64,000 bases of DNA, from the NCBI GenBank assembly GCA_028829895.1, contig CM054177.1, positions 34,559,064 to 34,623,063 on the forward strand, given 5' to 3'. Below are positions 1-11,564 of this stretch, piece by piece. Both the position numbers and the translations under genes were made by a program. This DNA comes from Sinotaia quadrata. Taxonomy: Eukaryota; Mollusca; Gastropoda; Architaenioglossa; Viviparidae. The number at the start of each line of letters is the position of its first letter. Within the stretch, counting starts at the first letter, position 1. The notes beneath the pieces are model-generated. The model saw only the letters and a program-made list of their open reading frames with translations, searched no databases and was not told the DNA's origin.

Positions 1-50
1 CATACCTTTCAGTGTGTTTGTTTGGAAACTAGCAGCAACGCATTTTTGCA

Positions 51-52
<2 letters not shown>

Positions 53-94
<42 letters not shown>
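53..94. repeat. (GT)n microsatellite
   Basis: Uninterrupted GT dinucleotide run of about 21 units. No gene is associated with it. Confidence 0.97.
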
Positions 95-96
<2 letters not shown>

Positions 97-564
97 AGAA
101 GACGGTTTTTTACATAGTTTAGAAAAGGATCTTAGTAGTTTCTGAGTGCTTTTATTTAGAGGCTTTCTTTATTCAGTTTTTAATGGTATTTTTCTTTCTG
201 AGAGAGCTCTTTTAGCACAGTTTCCAATGTACATTTTTACACCCCCCCCCCTTCCAATCATATATTTTTTAATTTTTAGAAGTCCGCCCCTTTAAAACTG
301 GTTTTTATATTTTACTTTTATATATAGGCTGTTTCTACACATTTAATTTAATTTGTTTAGAAGATTTCAGACTTTTAAAGACAAAATTTAATCTTAGAGT
401 TCTTGTTGAAAAATAAGTCACTAAGAGTCTGTCTGTCTTTAAATAGTTTTTCTTAGTGTGTAATTTACAATTAATACATTCTGTTTGCAGTTTTCGAAAA
501 TAACTATTATGGTCACCAGATAATTAATTATTTTGTGTTTTTTAACTTAAGTATTTGTTAGGTA
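95..564. other. AT-rich sequence, no gene seen
   Basis: AT-rich single-copy-looking DNA. It contains a run of ten C at 242-251 and nothing that reads as coding on either strand. Confidence 0.6.
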
Positions 565-752
565 AAATAACGGAGCATCATGAATTGGACAAATTACTTG
601 CCCATTGTGTTGAGTGAAAGAACTGTAAAATACCGGTACATCATTTACTGGACAAATTACTTGACCATTGTGTTGAGTGAAAGAACTGTAAAATACCGGT
701 ACATCATTTACTGGACAAATTAATTGAGCATTGGGTTGAGTGAAATAACTAA
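565..752. repeat. Tandem repeat, 63-bp unit, about 3 copies
   Basis: The core TACCGGTACATCATTTACTG recurs at a 63-bp offset (631 and 694), with a diverged first copy from about 565. The two central copies are nearly identical. Confidence 0.9.
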
Positions 753-784
753 GTTCTCTTTTGACTGAATTAAATGAGCACTGT

Positions 785-985
785 GTTTGTAAATTAGGAG
801 TACATTGTTTTTGTAAATTAAGAGTGCACTGTGTTTAGTAAATTAACAGTGCATTATGTATTGTAAATTAAGAGTGCATTGTTTATTGTAAATTAAGAGT
901 GCATTGTGTTTTGTAAATTAAGAGTGCATTGTGTTTTGTAAATTAAGAGTGCATTGTGTTTCGTAACTTGTTTGTAAATAAAGTG
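785..985. repeat. Tandem repeat, 25-bp unit, about 8 copies
   Basis: The unit TTGTAAATTAAGAGTGCATT plus GTGTT repeats head to tail. The spacing is exactly 25 bp in the later copies (901, 926, 951) and the earlier copies are diverged. Confidence 0.9.
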
Positions 986-1229
986 TGCATGGTGAATCAA
1001 GTGTGCCTTGCTTTAAAGACCAAGTGAAATGGAATCTAGGTCAGCCACAGAGAAGAATAAATCCGTATGAAATGAGTAATTCCCATTCTTAGAATCAAGA
1101 CTGCAAAATTTAAATTTTCAGAGATTTGTTTAAATGTATCTATTTCAGTATTGAAAGTCAATATTTTGGAAAGAAATCAGAGCTTTGTTCATTTGCGAGA
1201 CTGACTTCTCACCATAACAACATAACATG

Positions 1230-1237
1230 TGACGTCA
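1230..1237. promoter_or_regulatory. CRE-like palindrome TGACGTCA
   Basis: A perfect 8-bp CREB/ATF-type palindrome about 65 bp upstream of the ATG of the THAP relic. The same octamer occurs at 1744-1751 in the end of the neighbouring LTR. The motif is seen; any regulatory function is inference, and an 8-mer can occur by chance. Confidence 0.3.
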
Positions 1238-1300
1238 CGATGTGGATCTACAATTACGACATATTGTCTTGCGGTAAACGGATAGTTTGAAATATAAAAC

Positions 1301-1520
1301 ATGGTTAAACACTGCAGTACATATGGCTGCACAAACAACGGACGAACTAAAAATATTCATTCTTTACATTTCCCGATGACCACAAATTACGAAAACAGTG
1401 GATTACAAAGATAAATGTGAAGACTTTCATCCGAAAGCACCTACTGTACTGTGAAGTGAGCATTTCCAAGAAGAAGAATTTGAAATGTCAAAGCAGACTG
1501 TCTTTTCGGGACAGTTTTGC
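1301..1520 (+). pseudogene. Decayed THAP-type zinc-finger domain
   Basis: From the ATG at 1301 the frame reads MVKHCSTYGCTNNG and reaches LHFP at about 1375, which is the N-terminal C2 half of a THAP domain. The next block, DHKLRKQWITKIN with its conserved LRKQW, lies in the next frame from 1378. The closing block SEHFQEEEF lies in the third frame from 1455, where a stop (TGA) replaces the codon expected to be the third zinc-binding Cys. The zinc ligands would be C-x4-C and C-x2-H. All three blocks are in family order within about 170 bp, so the domain was once a single exon and has gained at least two frameshifts. THAP domains bind DNA and occur in host regulators and in P-element-like transposases. 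Which of these this was cannot be told, because no catalytic domain is visible downstream. Confidence 0.75.
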
Positions 1521-1741
1521 AATACCAAGCATTCAGGGTTATATACATATATTTAATATATATCCATCATACGTTTTTAACATGAATTTGTATGAATGCA
1601 TTTTATTATTTGTTAATTGTATCATAATATTTTACTTTATATATTATAGCATTACTTTGAACACTATTCAGTTAGCTTTGCTCCCCTAGCAACCTATAAA
1701 GTCTGTATGAATAATTCTCAGTCTTTTACTGACAACCATAC

Positions 1742-4700
1742 TGTGACGTCAACGCCACCTAGTTAATGGTCATTATTATTAATTAATAAATCGTTCATAA
1801 CTAATTACAAGTGATAAGAATCTTAATTTATGTAATTAATAATTCTCCAGAAAACACCACTCGTCTATCTGTCTCACTTGGCGAATATGTGGGCGCAGTA
1901 AACGTTTTCTCTCTTTTAAAGACAAATTAAAGACAAATATTTACTGGAACAGGAATATTCCACATGTGGAAAACGTCTTACTAAAGGAGAAGACAAATCC
2001 GTTTTTAATCTATATTTAGCGAGCCTCCCTCCACCAACTTTCTTCTCCAACATAACGTTATCAATATGTGTAAGAAGGTCAATAAATTTAATAATAAATT
2101 TAACAATAAAAGAATTAAATCAACAATCAAATATAGTGTGACAGGTACCCCTCTTAGTTTATGAAAATGATTATCATTATTAATTAATCTTTCATAACTG
2201 ATTGCAAATGATGAAAATATTAATTTTATCATTAATGATCCTCCAACAGACACCACTCGTCTATCACTTGGTGGATATGCGGGCATTGTAAACGTTTTCT
2301 CTCTTCTACAACATAAAACAACATTTATTATTACATACTATTTCCATGAGTGGAAAGCGTCTTACTAAAAGAGAAGACAAATCCGTCTTTAATCTATATT
2401 TAGCGAGCCCCCATCCACCTACTTTCTTCTCCAACATAAGATTATTAATATCATAAGAAGGTCAATAAATTTAACAATACATTTATTAAATGAACCATCA
2501 ATTATACATATGACAATTACAATGAAATAGATTACTTGACATCAATATTCCACAAATACATATTCATATAATTTTATGTTACAGTGTCTATATATATAAA
2601 GAAATAAAATAACAGTTCAACAATATAAGTCAATACAAATTGCAGGTTCGTCCTATCAGAGAGTAGAAATGGAGTTATTAGAGGTAGGTTATTGTAATTT
2701 CTTTACATTACCTGGATTAAGCACTGCTTCGACAGTCTTTCAATGGCCTTTGCAACAATGTCACAATGTCCATTAACACGTGTCTCCTGCCCACTCATGG
2801 AAACCACTGATGCTCGGTTCTGTTCTTGACAAACTTGAGCACTCTGTCTGTTCCTTCAAGCAAAACATGATGATTACAGTAATTCTAGCAACTTCATTAT
2901 ATCTGAATTCTCCCAGCAAGGGTCTGTAGCATACTTCCTCATGCTTACACACACCACAACCGATGTTCCTGCACCTTCCTGGTTGTACAGGTTTATGACC
3001 AGTAAACATGTGAAGGTAACTGGAAACTCTAAACTTGAAACTTGGAACTCAAACTCAAAGCTTGAAACCAAAGTCAAAAGGCCACTTGTTCACTGCAAAA
3101 TACAATCAAGGAGCAAACATAAGTGTCCCGTTTATCACAATATAACTCCTTTCTATCTCACAACCCATTCTCAACTTACAGTCTCCTGCAACAGTATTTA
3201 TTAGTCCAACACACACACACATGGTAAAATAAACACAGCATATCAAACAATGTCAAGTGTTAGCACATTACATGTGTGCAGCTTAGTTCAAACATTTGTA
3301 GAAATAAAAGTCAACTCACATAGTACTTCTCTATATAAATACAAGTATAATATATCAATAGCGATAATGCATGAAATATTCCTAAGTTCATTCTCTCTCA
3401 ATCAGGCAGTTTTAACTCACCATCAAGCTAATGACTGCCTTTCAAAGCCATACTTCTTCCTTCCACTCTGAATTCAAAAGTTTTCACTTGCTGTTTTCTA
3501 CAGCAAGTGAACTCATTAAACTCAGCCCATTGGCTAGTCTCATTCTCGTAAGTAATAATCATTAGATAGTAGAAATCTACACACTCAGTTTGCATTATGT
3601 CAGCAATCTAGAATATTCTCACCTTGAGCTGTTTACTTCAACTCAGACACTTTCAAAAATAGCACCATAAGGAGTGTCCAAGGTTGGATTACTCTGACAA
3701 TATAAAATTTTTAATTTAAAAATAGGGAGAGTCAAATTTTACTCTGTCACATATACATTTAACAAATAATATGAAAAAATACTTAACAATCAATATTTCC
3801 ACAAAACCACATTTGAATAATTTTTTGTACTACACAATTTTATATTCAAGTATATACAATTCAATAATTCAATACAAAGCACAGGATAGTTCTTATCAGA
3901 GAAGAGAAATGGAGTTATTAGAGATAAGTGATAAAAATAGTTTCTATGTAACCTGATTTCGGTGCTGTCTCAATAGTCTTTCATACTTTTGTAACAAAGG
4001 CACAAATTGTCTGCCGTTATTACATCAGTTCTGCATGTTTCTCTCGCACGTTTATAGGACACTGATTCACTGCTGTTAATCACAAGGTTAACTTGGGTGC
4101 ATCCTTCACCATATTTAGCTCCTCAAGCAGAACAACAATTATAGTAACTTTCAGTACCTTGAAATATCTTCCTTATAGTAGAAATTTCTCAATGTAGTCA
4201 GCATATTTTGCCACCATACATCAATGGAAGGTAGTTTATTTTACACACTTATACACTGCTTCCCACCTCTACCATGGCTGGTCATAGCGGCTTATAGTCA
4301 GTAAATCAGGAGGTTCAACTTATACACAGAAAGAAAGGCTGCTTATTCCTTGTAAAATATATCAGAGAACAAATGCGAAGTTTCCAGTATATATATCTTT
4401 AACCCCATTCTCTCTCTTACATTCAAGTCTCAACTTACAGTTTCATGCAACAGTATTTATTAGCCTGATACATGCACACAACATAATAAATACAGCATAC
4501 CAGTTTATTAGGAGTTTCACTAGAAATAATGTCAAGTGTTTAGCATACTATATACAAGCATCATAGTTGAAATGTTTTGCAGAAATAATAATCTACTCAC
4601 ACCATATATCTCTATGCACAATGCAAGTATAACACATCAATAGAAAAAATGCATGAAATATTTCTCAACCAATCATTTAAATCACAATTAAGCCAATGGC

Positions 4701-4896
4701 CATCTTTCATGACTGGACCTTGCCACCGGATCAGACAATAGAACTCTCTTTAGCATGTAAACTTTTTGATCTCAGCCCATTTGCTGGTCTTGTTCTCATA
4801 AATCTTAACCATTGGATAATAAAACTACTCATTCATTTGAACTAGTTTGCATTATATCAGCAATTTATAGCATATTCTCAACATGAGTTGTTTACT
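1742..4896 (-). mobile_element. LTR copy A, interrupted by nested LTR copy B
   Basis: First and last parts (1742-2136 and 3752-4896) of one copy of the window's LTR family. It begins TGTGACGTC on the plus strand, which is the 3' end of the LTR because the sense strand is minus. Colinearity with copies B, D, E and G holds through the TTATTAGCCTGATACA and CAGCCCATTTGCTGGTC landmarks. The insertion of B separates the halves at a TATA site. The other end is lost near 4896, where similarity stops. No coding sequence lies inside. Confidence 0.8.
2137..3751 (-). mobile_element. LTR copy B (solo LTR nested in copy A)
   Basis: Runs from TGTGACAGG to CTCTGTCACA, a 1615-bp unit with inverted TGTGACAG/CTGTCACA ends. 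Flanks are TATAG on the left and TATAC on the right, a 5-bp target duplication with one mismatch, and removing B restores a colinear copy A. It contains no ORF of note. TG...CA ends and a 5-bp duplication fit a Ty3/gypsy-type solo LTR, and LTR copy C, which is followed by gag, supports this. The main alternative is a non-autonomous DNA transposon. Confidence 0.8.
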
Positions 4897-5019
4897 TACA
4901 ATATAATAATTCATATTATAATTCACACATTTAATTATATGATTTATTCATACTTAGTTATAATGTTATGCTTGTGTCCATAAACACGTATATTATAGAC
5001 TGAATAATAGTAAATGGAA

Positions 5020-5104
5020 GTAAGTGATGGTGCAGAAATTATTAACCTCTCGCCCAAGAGAATAATGGTGCGATTCTCGCTCGGAGTAAAAGATGTTTTT
5101 ATTT
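5020..5104 (+). mobile_element. tRNA-derived SINE head (partial)
   Basis: ATGGTGCAGAAATTATTAAC resembles a pol III A box. About 40 bp downstream GGTGCGATTCTCGC matches a B box with one mismatch to GGTTCGANTC. The acceptor stem does not pair, so this is a tRNA-like element rather than a tRNA gene. tRNA-headed SINEs are known in cephalopods. No SINE tail is seen, because a tandem array starts right after it. Confidence 0.5.
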
Positions 5105-5505
5105 TGTTAGTGAAATAAAAACTCTCTATATTAATCTAAACAAGTCGGTTGTGAGAACAAGATACTTTATCAATAACATTCTTGAAGTAAACATTTCTGT
5201 ATTCATTTACACAAATCGGTTGTCAGAACAAGATTTTCTCAATCACATTCTTGGAGTCTAAGCTCTCTGTATTAATTTATACAAAATGGTTGTCAGGAAA
5301 AGACACTTTATCAACCACATTTGTGAAATAAAAATTCTCTGTATTAATTTTAAATGGTTTTCAGGACAAAACATTTTGTCAGTCACATTCTTGGAATAAA
5401 ACTCTTAATTTATACAAATTAGTTGTTAGGATTAGATATTTTATCAACCACTTCTTGAAGTATAAAAGTATATTAATCTCAAATCGGTTCACAGGACATA
5501 AAATA
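5105..5505. repeat. Diverged tandem repeat, about 60-74-bp unit, 6 copies
   Basis: A block of the type CTCTGTATTAATTTATACAA, CGGTTGTCAG, ACAAGATA, CACATTCTTGAAGT recurs six times with many substitutions and length changes (GGTTGT cores near 5145, 5218, 5287). Confidence 0.8.
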
Positions 5506-5602
5506 ATAATCTCTACACAAATGTGTGTGGTACATATATATACTTTGAAAATGGAATTACCTGTGTAATTATTTTAATTAAAAAATCAGGAATGTACAAA
5601 GT

Positions 5603-5838
5603 TCTGAACATTGTAAATAAATTTAAGTCTGAATACATAGTTGTGAACATTGTAAATAAACTTAAGTCTGAATACATAGTTCTGAACATTGTAAATAAAT
5701 TTAAGTCTGAATACATAGTTCTGAACATTGTAAATAAATTTAAGTCTGAATACATAGTTCTGAACATTGTAAATAAATTTAAGTCTGAATACATAGTTCT
5801 GAACATTGTAAATAAATTTAAGTCTGAATACATAGTTG
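5603..5838. repeat. Minisatellite, 39-bp unit, about 6 copies
   Basis: Near-identical 39-bp units containing GAACATTGTAAATAAATTTA. Because 39 is a multiple of three, both strands stay open for over 110 codons. The 13-residue repeats (for example SEYIVLNIVNKFK on plus) are therefore a by-product and not evidence of a protein. Confidence 0.95.
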
Positions 5839-5885
5839 TCACTGGCAAGAAAATACTATATTTGGATGAATGTAACCAAAATGTT

Positions 5886-6185
5886 GGCAGCGACTAGGCC
5901 TTATTATATTAGAATGACGTAACCACAAGGTAGGCAGCGACTAGGCCTTATTATATTAGAATGACGTAACCACAAGGTAGGCAGCGACTAGGCCTTATTA
6001 TAATTATTAGAATGACGTAACCACAAGGTAGGCAGCGACTAGGCCTTATTATATTAGAATGACGTAACCACAAGGTAGGCAGCGACTAGGCCTTATTATA
6101 TTAGAATGACGTAACCACAAGGTAGGCAGCGACTAGGCCTTATTATATTAGAATGACGTAACCACATAGCAGGCACCGAGTAGGC
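5886..6185. repeat. Minisatellite, 47-bp unit, about 6 copies
   Basis: Units beginning GGCAGCGACTAGGCC and containing AGAATGACGTAACCACAAGG at a 47-bp offset (5886, 5933 and on). One copy has a small AT insertion. The array is broken on the right by a hAT-type MITE and continues beyond it as a related, diverged array. Confidence 0.95.
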
Positions 6186-6328
6186 CAGGGTTTCGCAACC
6201 GGGGTTCCCCCGAGAGATCGTGATTGTAAAAATATGCATCAATGGTATAGTAATTTTATACAGGGGTTCCCTTAGACCTGATAATTATTTTACTGGTTCT
6301 TCCCGGGCATAAAGGTTGAGAAAGGCTG
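6186..6328. mobile_element. hAT-type MITE, 143 bp
   Basis: The left end CAGGGTTTCGCAACC is the inverted complement, with mismatches, of the right end GGTTGAGAAAGGCTG, and the ends are followed inwards by GGGGTTCCCC and GGGTTCCC blocks. CAGGG...-type ends with subterminal GGTTCCC fit non-autonomous hAT elements. Flanking octamers GAGTAGGC and GACAGGGC agree at 5 of 8 positions, and both resemble the GACTAGGC of the repeat unit it landed in. It has no coding capacity. Confidence 0.7.
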
Positions 6329-6364
6329 GACAGGGCCGTAATAAATATATATAAGGATAAATAT

Positions 6365-6680
6365 AACCATACAGTAGGCACTGACTGGGCCGTAATAGAA
6401 TGAATTTAACCATACACACTGACTAGGCCGTAATAGGATGAATTTAACCATACACACTGACTAGGCCGTAATAGGATGAATTTAAATATCCATATTCCAA
6501 TGACCAGGCCATAATAGGATGAATTTAAATATCCATATTCCACTGACTAGGTCATAATAGGATGAATTTAAATATACATATTCCACTGACTAGGCCGTAA
6601 TAGGATGAATGTAACCATACATATTCCACTGACTAGGCCGTAATAGGATGAATGTAACCATACATATTCCACTGACTAGA
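6365..6680. repeat. Diverged tandem repeat, 38-46-bp unit, about 7 copies
   Basis: Units share CTGACTAGGCCGTAATAGGA and TGAATTTAA. They are related to the 47-bp array left of the MITE by GACTAGGCC, so this is the far side of one older array. Confidence 0.85.
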
Positions 6681-7100
6681 AGACTGTAGTAGGTAATGAC
6701 TAGGTTGTAATACAGAAGTATGAATTTAATTACATAGTATGCTTTGACGTATGCTGTAATACACTAGCAGGCAATTACTGAACTAATACTTTAATGTGAA
6801 TTTAACTATAAAGTAAGAAGTGACTATGATGTAATACATTAATATGAATTTAACTAGGTCGATTTTAAAAGTATAGTAGGTACTAATTAGAAGATTGTAG
6901 TAAGTATTAACTAGAAGATTGTAGTAAGTATTAACTAGAAGATTGTAGTAAGTATGAACTAGAAGATTGTAGTAAGTATTAACTAGAAGATTCTTGTAGG
7001 TATTAAGTAGAAAATTCTAGTAAAGTTTAACTAAAAGATTGTTGTAGGTACTGACTAAAAGAATGTTGTAGGGACTGACTAGATGCTAGATGCAGGCATT
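6681..7100. repeat. Tandem repeat, about 24-bp unit, diverged at both ends
   Basis: TAGAAGATTGTAGTAAGTAT plus TAAC is repeated about 6 times in 6885-7010, with weaker copies from 6680 and to 7100. Confidence 0.85.
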
Positions 7101-8464
7101 AACTAGATTGTATTCATTTATTATGTATGCGAATAAGTTGTTCAGTCTAGCCTTTAGGTATAAAATTCCAGAAGTGTGGTCTGCAAGTCAAGCAGTCCGG
7201 AAATATAGAATCTAGGAGGTGATACCTACTACATTTAGGAATATGATGGGCGACTAAAACATCTTAGTTTGGTCATCAAGAGTTCTACCCGTCAGCCCAT
7301 TAAATCATTCATTGCCAATCACTCAATTTATTATTATTTTAAAAAATAATAAAAAAATAAAATTCCACTTTCTATTAGTGAAAATACAATCAATGGACTA
7401 GATCAAATTTTATTCATATCGCTCTGTACACTTCTCAAGTACGATAATAAGTGAAGCATTCATTATATTAATAAATATTTTTTAAAAAAAGATTTCCTCA
7501 AACTTGCAGGAGTTATGTACCGCGATCTCCGTTACTAAAATGATTCTTATTTAACGATTGCATAAAGTTTTTAACACACAGCGTTTCCAATTAACGGTTT
7601 GTTTAGGAATAGCTATATATATATCTATTAATAGTTTTATTATGAAAGTATTTCCTAAGAAAATGTAGCATGTACATTGTTAAAGAATTAGTCCTTACAA
7701 AAATAAAAATGCAACACTTTCCAACTAGATAGGTCTTCGACAGCTGTGCATTTTTGTTCTTCACTTCTGACAGGACCAGCAACGCTTGGAGGGGTCTAGA
7801 GTTACCGCCCGCGGTAAGACACACCTTCATGTAGCATTGAGGGTCTACCAACATCAAAAGACTGCCGCCGTCCAGCTGTTGTCGATTTCAGGTCTAATTG
7901 AGGAAGAAAAACACGGGAAAGCATTTTTGCTTCCGAAAGTCTTGCTCATCGGCAGATAAAGACAAACAAAAACATTCTGCAATCTTTCTGTTCCCACTCT
8001 ACCCCACCGCCCCTTCATTTCTCTGCCACCCTGCCTTTGAGATATTTCCCTCCCCACACTTTTTCGATTTCTTGTGTAGTGCGCATGTTTCTTTTTGGCG
8101 TTGTTTGTTGTCTTTGTTTTCACGGGGTGGCCGTAGCTGTGTGAGAAGCCAGTCAGTTACTCTGAAAAACATTTTGAGACTTATTTGAATTGTCATATAC
8201 GTCAGCCAGATATTCAGATGACAAAAAATAACGCATTCATTATGTTAAATTTCTTAGGAATGTATTGATCTCAAAATACCTCTGTCCGACTTACATATAT
8301 CTAATATATTATGCATATCACTGTACTTGAAAGAAGATGTATATGTGTCTATGAACAGACAGACAGACAGATTTGAAAACATGTGCATGTAGTAATATTT
8401 AAAGTAAATAGAAGAGTGGCGAACTGAAAGTGAATCAGATGATTCGAAGTTTTTCACCGCTTTT
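7101..8464. other. No gene recognised; GC-richer patch at 7740-8160
   Basis: AT-rich to about 7730, then a patch of more balanced composition with several short overlapping ORFs on both strands (up to 96 codons at 7898-8188). None reads like a known domain. A short (GACA)n run lies at 8355-8370. Confidence 0.5.
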
Positions 8465-8575
8465 GCTGGAAAATATACACATTTATCTTCATTAAAGATA
8501 CTTGATAATAAATATTGCGGGAAAATATAAACAGATTTATCTTCATTAAAGATACTTGAAAATAAATACATTGTG
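8465..8575. repeat. Two-copy tandem duplication, 54 bp
   Basis: TTTATCTTCATTAAAGATAC recurs 54 bp later (8482 and 8536) with matching flanks. Confidence 0.85.
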
Positions 8576-8584
8576 CTCATGCAG

Positions 8585-10545
8585 GACTAAAGCACATTAA
8601 ACAGTTAAACAAACATTACATTTAAACTTCACTAACTGCCTTATCACCCAAACTGTTACACAAACATTACATTCAAACATCTGTAACTGCTTTTGACATA
8701 TAAACCATTAAACAGACACACATTACATGCTAACTTCACTAGCAGATTTGTCATATATTCCGTTAAACAAACATTACACTAAAACTTCAGTAACTGCCTT
8801 GTCGTACAAATGTTATAGTGTCCAACATTACTTCAAACTTCAGTAACTTCCTTGTCATACAAACCGTTAAACAGTGAAACATTACATTCAAACATAAGTA
8901 ACTGCTTTGTCATACAAACCGTTAAACAGTCAAATATTACATTCAAACATAAGTAACTGCTTTGTCATGTAAACCGTTAAACAGCCAAATATTAAATTCA
9001 CACTTCAATAACTTCCTTGTCACACAAACCGTTGAACAGGCAATTATTAAATTCAAACTTCTGTAAGTGCTTTGTCACATAAACCGTTAAACAGACACAC
9101 ATTACATTCACACTTAGTAGCTGCTTTGTCATATAATCCGTTAAACAGACAAACATTACATTCAATTCAGTAATTGTCTTTTCATACAATCGTTAAACAA
9201 ACATTACATTAAAACTTCACTGGCAGCCCTGTCATATAAATTGCTAAATAAATATCACATTAAAATTTCACTAGCAGTCTTATCATACAAACCGTTAAAC
9301 TGAAAAACATTACATTCAAACTGCAGTAATACCTTGTCATACAACCGTTAAACAAACATTACAAACTTCAATAACTGCTTTGTCATTCGAACCATTAAAC
9401 AGACAAACATTACAATTAAACTTCCGTTACTGCAGAGTCATACAAACCGTTAAACAGACAAACATTACAATTAAACTCCCGTTACTGCCGAGTCATACAA
9501 CCGTTAAACAGACAAACATTACAAACTTCAATAACTGCTTTGTCATTCAAACCATTAAACAGACAAACATTACAATTAAACTTCCGTTACTGCAGAATCA
9601 TACAAACCGTTAAACAGACAAACATCACAAACTTCAATAACTGCTTTGTCATTCAAACCATTAAACAAAAAACATTACATGCAAACTGCAGTAATACCTT
9701 GTCATACAAACCGTTAAACAGACAAACAGTTCATCCAAACTGCAGTAATGCCTTGTCATACAACCGTTAAACAAACAAACACTTCGTTCAAACTGCAGTA
9801 ATGCCTTGTCATACAACCGTTAAACAGACAAACACTTCGTTCAAACTGCAGTAATGCCTTGTCATACAAACCGTTAAACAAACACTTCGTTCAAACTGCA
9901 GTAATGCCTTATCATACAACCGTTAAACAAACACTTCGTTCAAACTGCAGTAATGCCTTGTCATACAACCGTTAAACAGACAAACAGTCCATTCAAACTG
10001 CAGTAATGCCTTGTCATACAACCGTTAAACAGACAAACACTTCGTTCAAACTGCAGTAATCCATGTCATACAACCGTTACACAGACAAACAGTTCATTCA
10101 AACTGCAGTAATGCCATGTCATACAACCGTTACACAGACAAACAGTTCATTCAAACTGCAGTAATGCCATGTCATACAACCGTTACACAGACAAACAGTT
10201 CATTCAAACTGCAGTAATGCCATGTCATACAACCGTTACACAGACAAACAGTTCATTCAAACTGCAGTAATGCCATGTCATACAACCGTTACACAGACAA
10301 ACAGTTCATTCAAACTGCAATAATGCCATGTCATACAACCGTTACACAGACAAACAGTTCATTCAAACTGCAGTAATGCCATGTCATACAACCGTTACAC
10401 AGACAACAGTTCATTCAAACTGCAGTAATGCCATGTCATACAACCGTTACACAGACAAACAGTTCATTCAAACTGCAGTAATGCCATGTCATACAACCGT
10501 TAAACAGACAAACAGTTCATTCAAACTTCAATAGCTGCATTATCA
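8585..10545. repeat. Satellite array, 53-58-bp unit, about 35 copies
   Basis: Each unit contains CATACAA(A)CCGTTAAACAG, ACAAACATTACATTCAAAC and a CAGTAA(T/C)TGC block. Copies on the left (8.6-9.4 kb) are diverged. The right part (about 10.03-10.52 kb) is nine or more nearly identical 53-bp units with the variant CCGTTACACAGAC. Short ORFs here come from the repeat only. There are no variable spacers, so it is not a CRISPR. Confidence 0.95.
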
Positions 10546-11139
10546 TATAAACCGTCACTTCTTTTACTGGTAAAAGCTGGCACAAATGGTCAGGTATAAC
10601 TTAATTTAATGCTTGAATGAGATTACTAATTATAACTTCAACAACTGCCTGCTCTCCAAAGACATCATACGGGTAAAATACAAATTGGCTTAGGTCCTAT
10701 AGTTTCTACCCGGAGGGATCCAATTGCACAGTTGTTGAATGTTTTCTTTTGCCACGTCGTTTGCAATTAGCCGTCTGGCCCTAACCTCAAACAGCGAACA
10801 CAAGAGTGACTGGCTTCTCTCCCCTCTCTATGTGTATGCCGAATGTATATTACAAAGTGGCGGGGTGGGCATGAATCTGCGTGTGCGATTTTATATTTGT
10901 GCATAGATGTGTGTACAGACAAGTGTGCGTGTGATGTGCATTAATGAGTGTGCTTGTCCAAACGTGTTGCGTGTGTGCAGAAGTGCGTGCGTAATGTGTA
11001 TTTGTATGTAACAGTGATGTGGTCGAACTGTATATTATCTTATAGTGGGTTTATAACATTAATATTATTAATAACAGAAGACACATTTCTATTGAAGCCA
11101 CGTTCCTTATCAAGTATTGCGTACAGAATCCCGCTCCCA
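10546..11139. other. No gene recognised; GT-rich stretch
   Basis: Unique-looking sequence, with a (GT)-biased part at 10860-11010. Nothing convincing is coded on either strand. Confidence 0.5.
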
Positions 11140-11315
11140 CCCGAGTTCAGGACCCGCTCAGTCAATGATGTCAGCCGTCTTCTCCCTCATATATCTCCCC
11201 GCCCCACAATTCTCAGGTTCATGACCTGCTCAGTCAGTGATGTCAGCCGTCTTCTCCTTTAGATATCTCCCCGCCCCACAATTCTCAGTTTCATGACCTG
11301 CTCAGTCATTGATGC
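11140..11315. repeat. Tandem repeat, 72-bp unit, about 2.3 copies
   Basis: GTCAGCCGTCTTCTCC occurs at 11170 and 11242, followed by the same TATCTCCCCGCCCCACAATT block. A third partial copy ends near 11315. Confidence 0.9.
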
Positions 11316-11564
11316 TAGCAGTCCTAATTTTCACCTGTTGATTTTAACTTTGGCAGCATTTAATATAATTCTATCTCGTTATATCTCTTTGTTCTGTGTA
11401 TTCCCCGACTCCAAGTTTAAACTCGATTCTCAGTATTTGAATCTCTTTAAAACTTCTGGACTAATCTTAAAAATCCAATCCTCTAAATGTCCAGTCTTCT
11501 TTATCTCTAATGGTTCTTTAAAGTCTAAAATTGCTCAAACTTCCAAATCTAAAAAATCTAATCT

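Noticed and set aside
2137..3751. LTR family as a MITE because of inverted TGTGACAG/CTGTCACA ends
   Set aside because: A 5-bp perfect duplication at copy E, TG...CA ends and a gag frame directly after copy C fit an LTR better.
5513..5897. Overlapping ORFs of 111 and 124 codons on opposite strands
   Set aside because: They follow a 39-bp array. A period divisible by three keeps several frames open, and the residues are only the 13-residue repeat.
8585..10545. CRISPR-like regular repeats
   Set aside because: Units are contiguous, with no variable spacers and no cas genes, and the rest of the window is eukaryotic in character.
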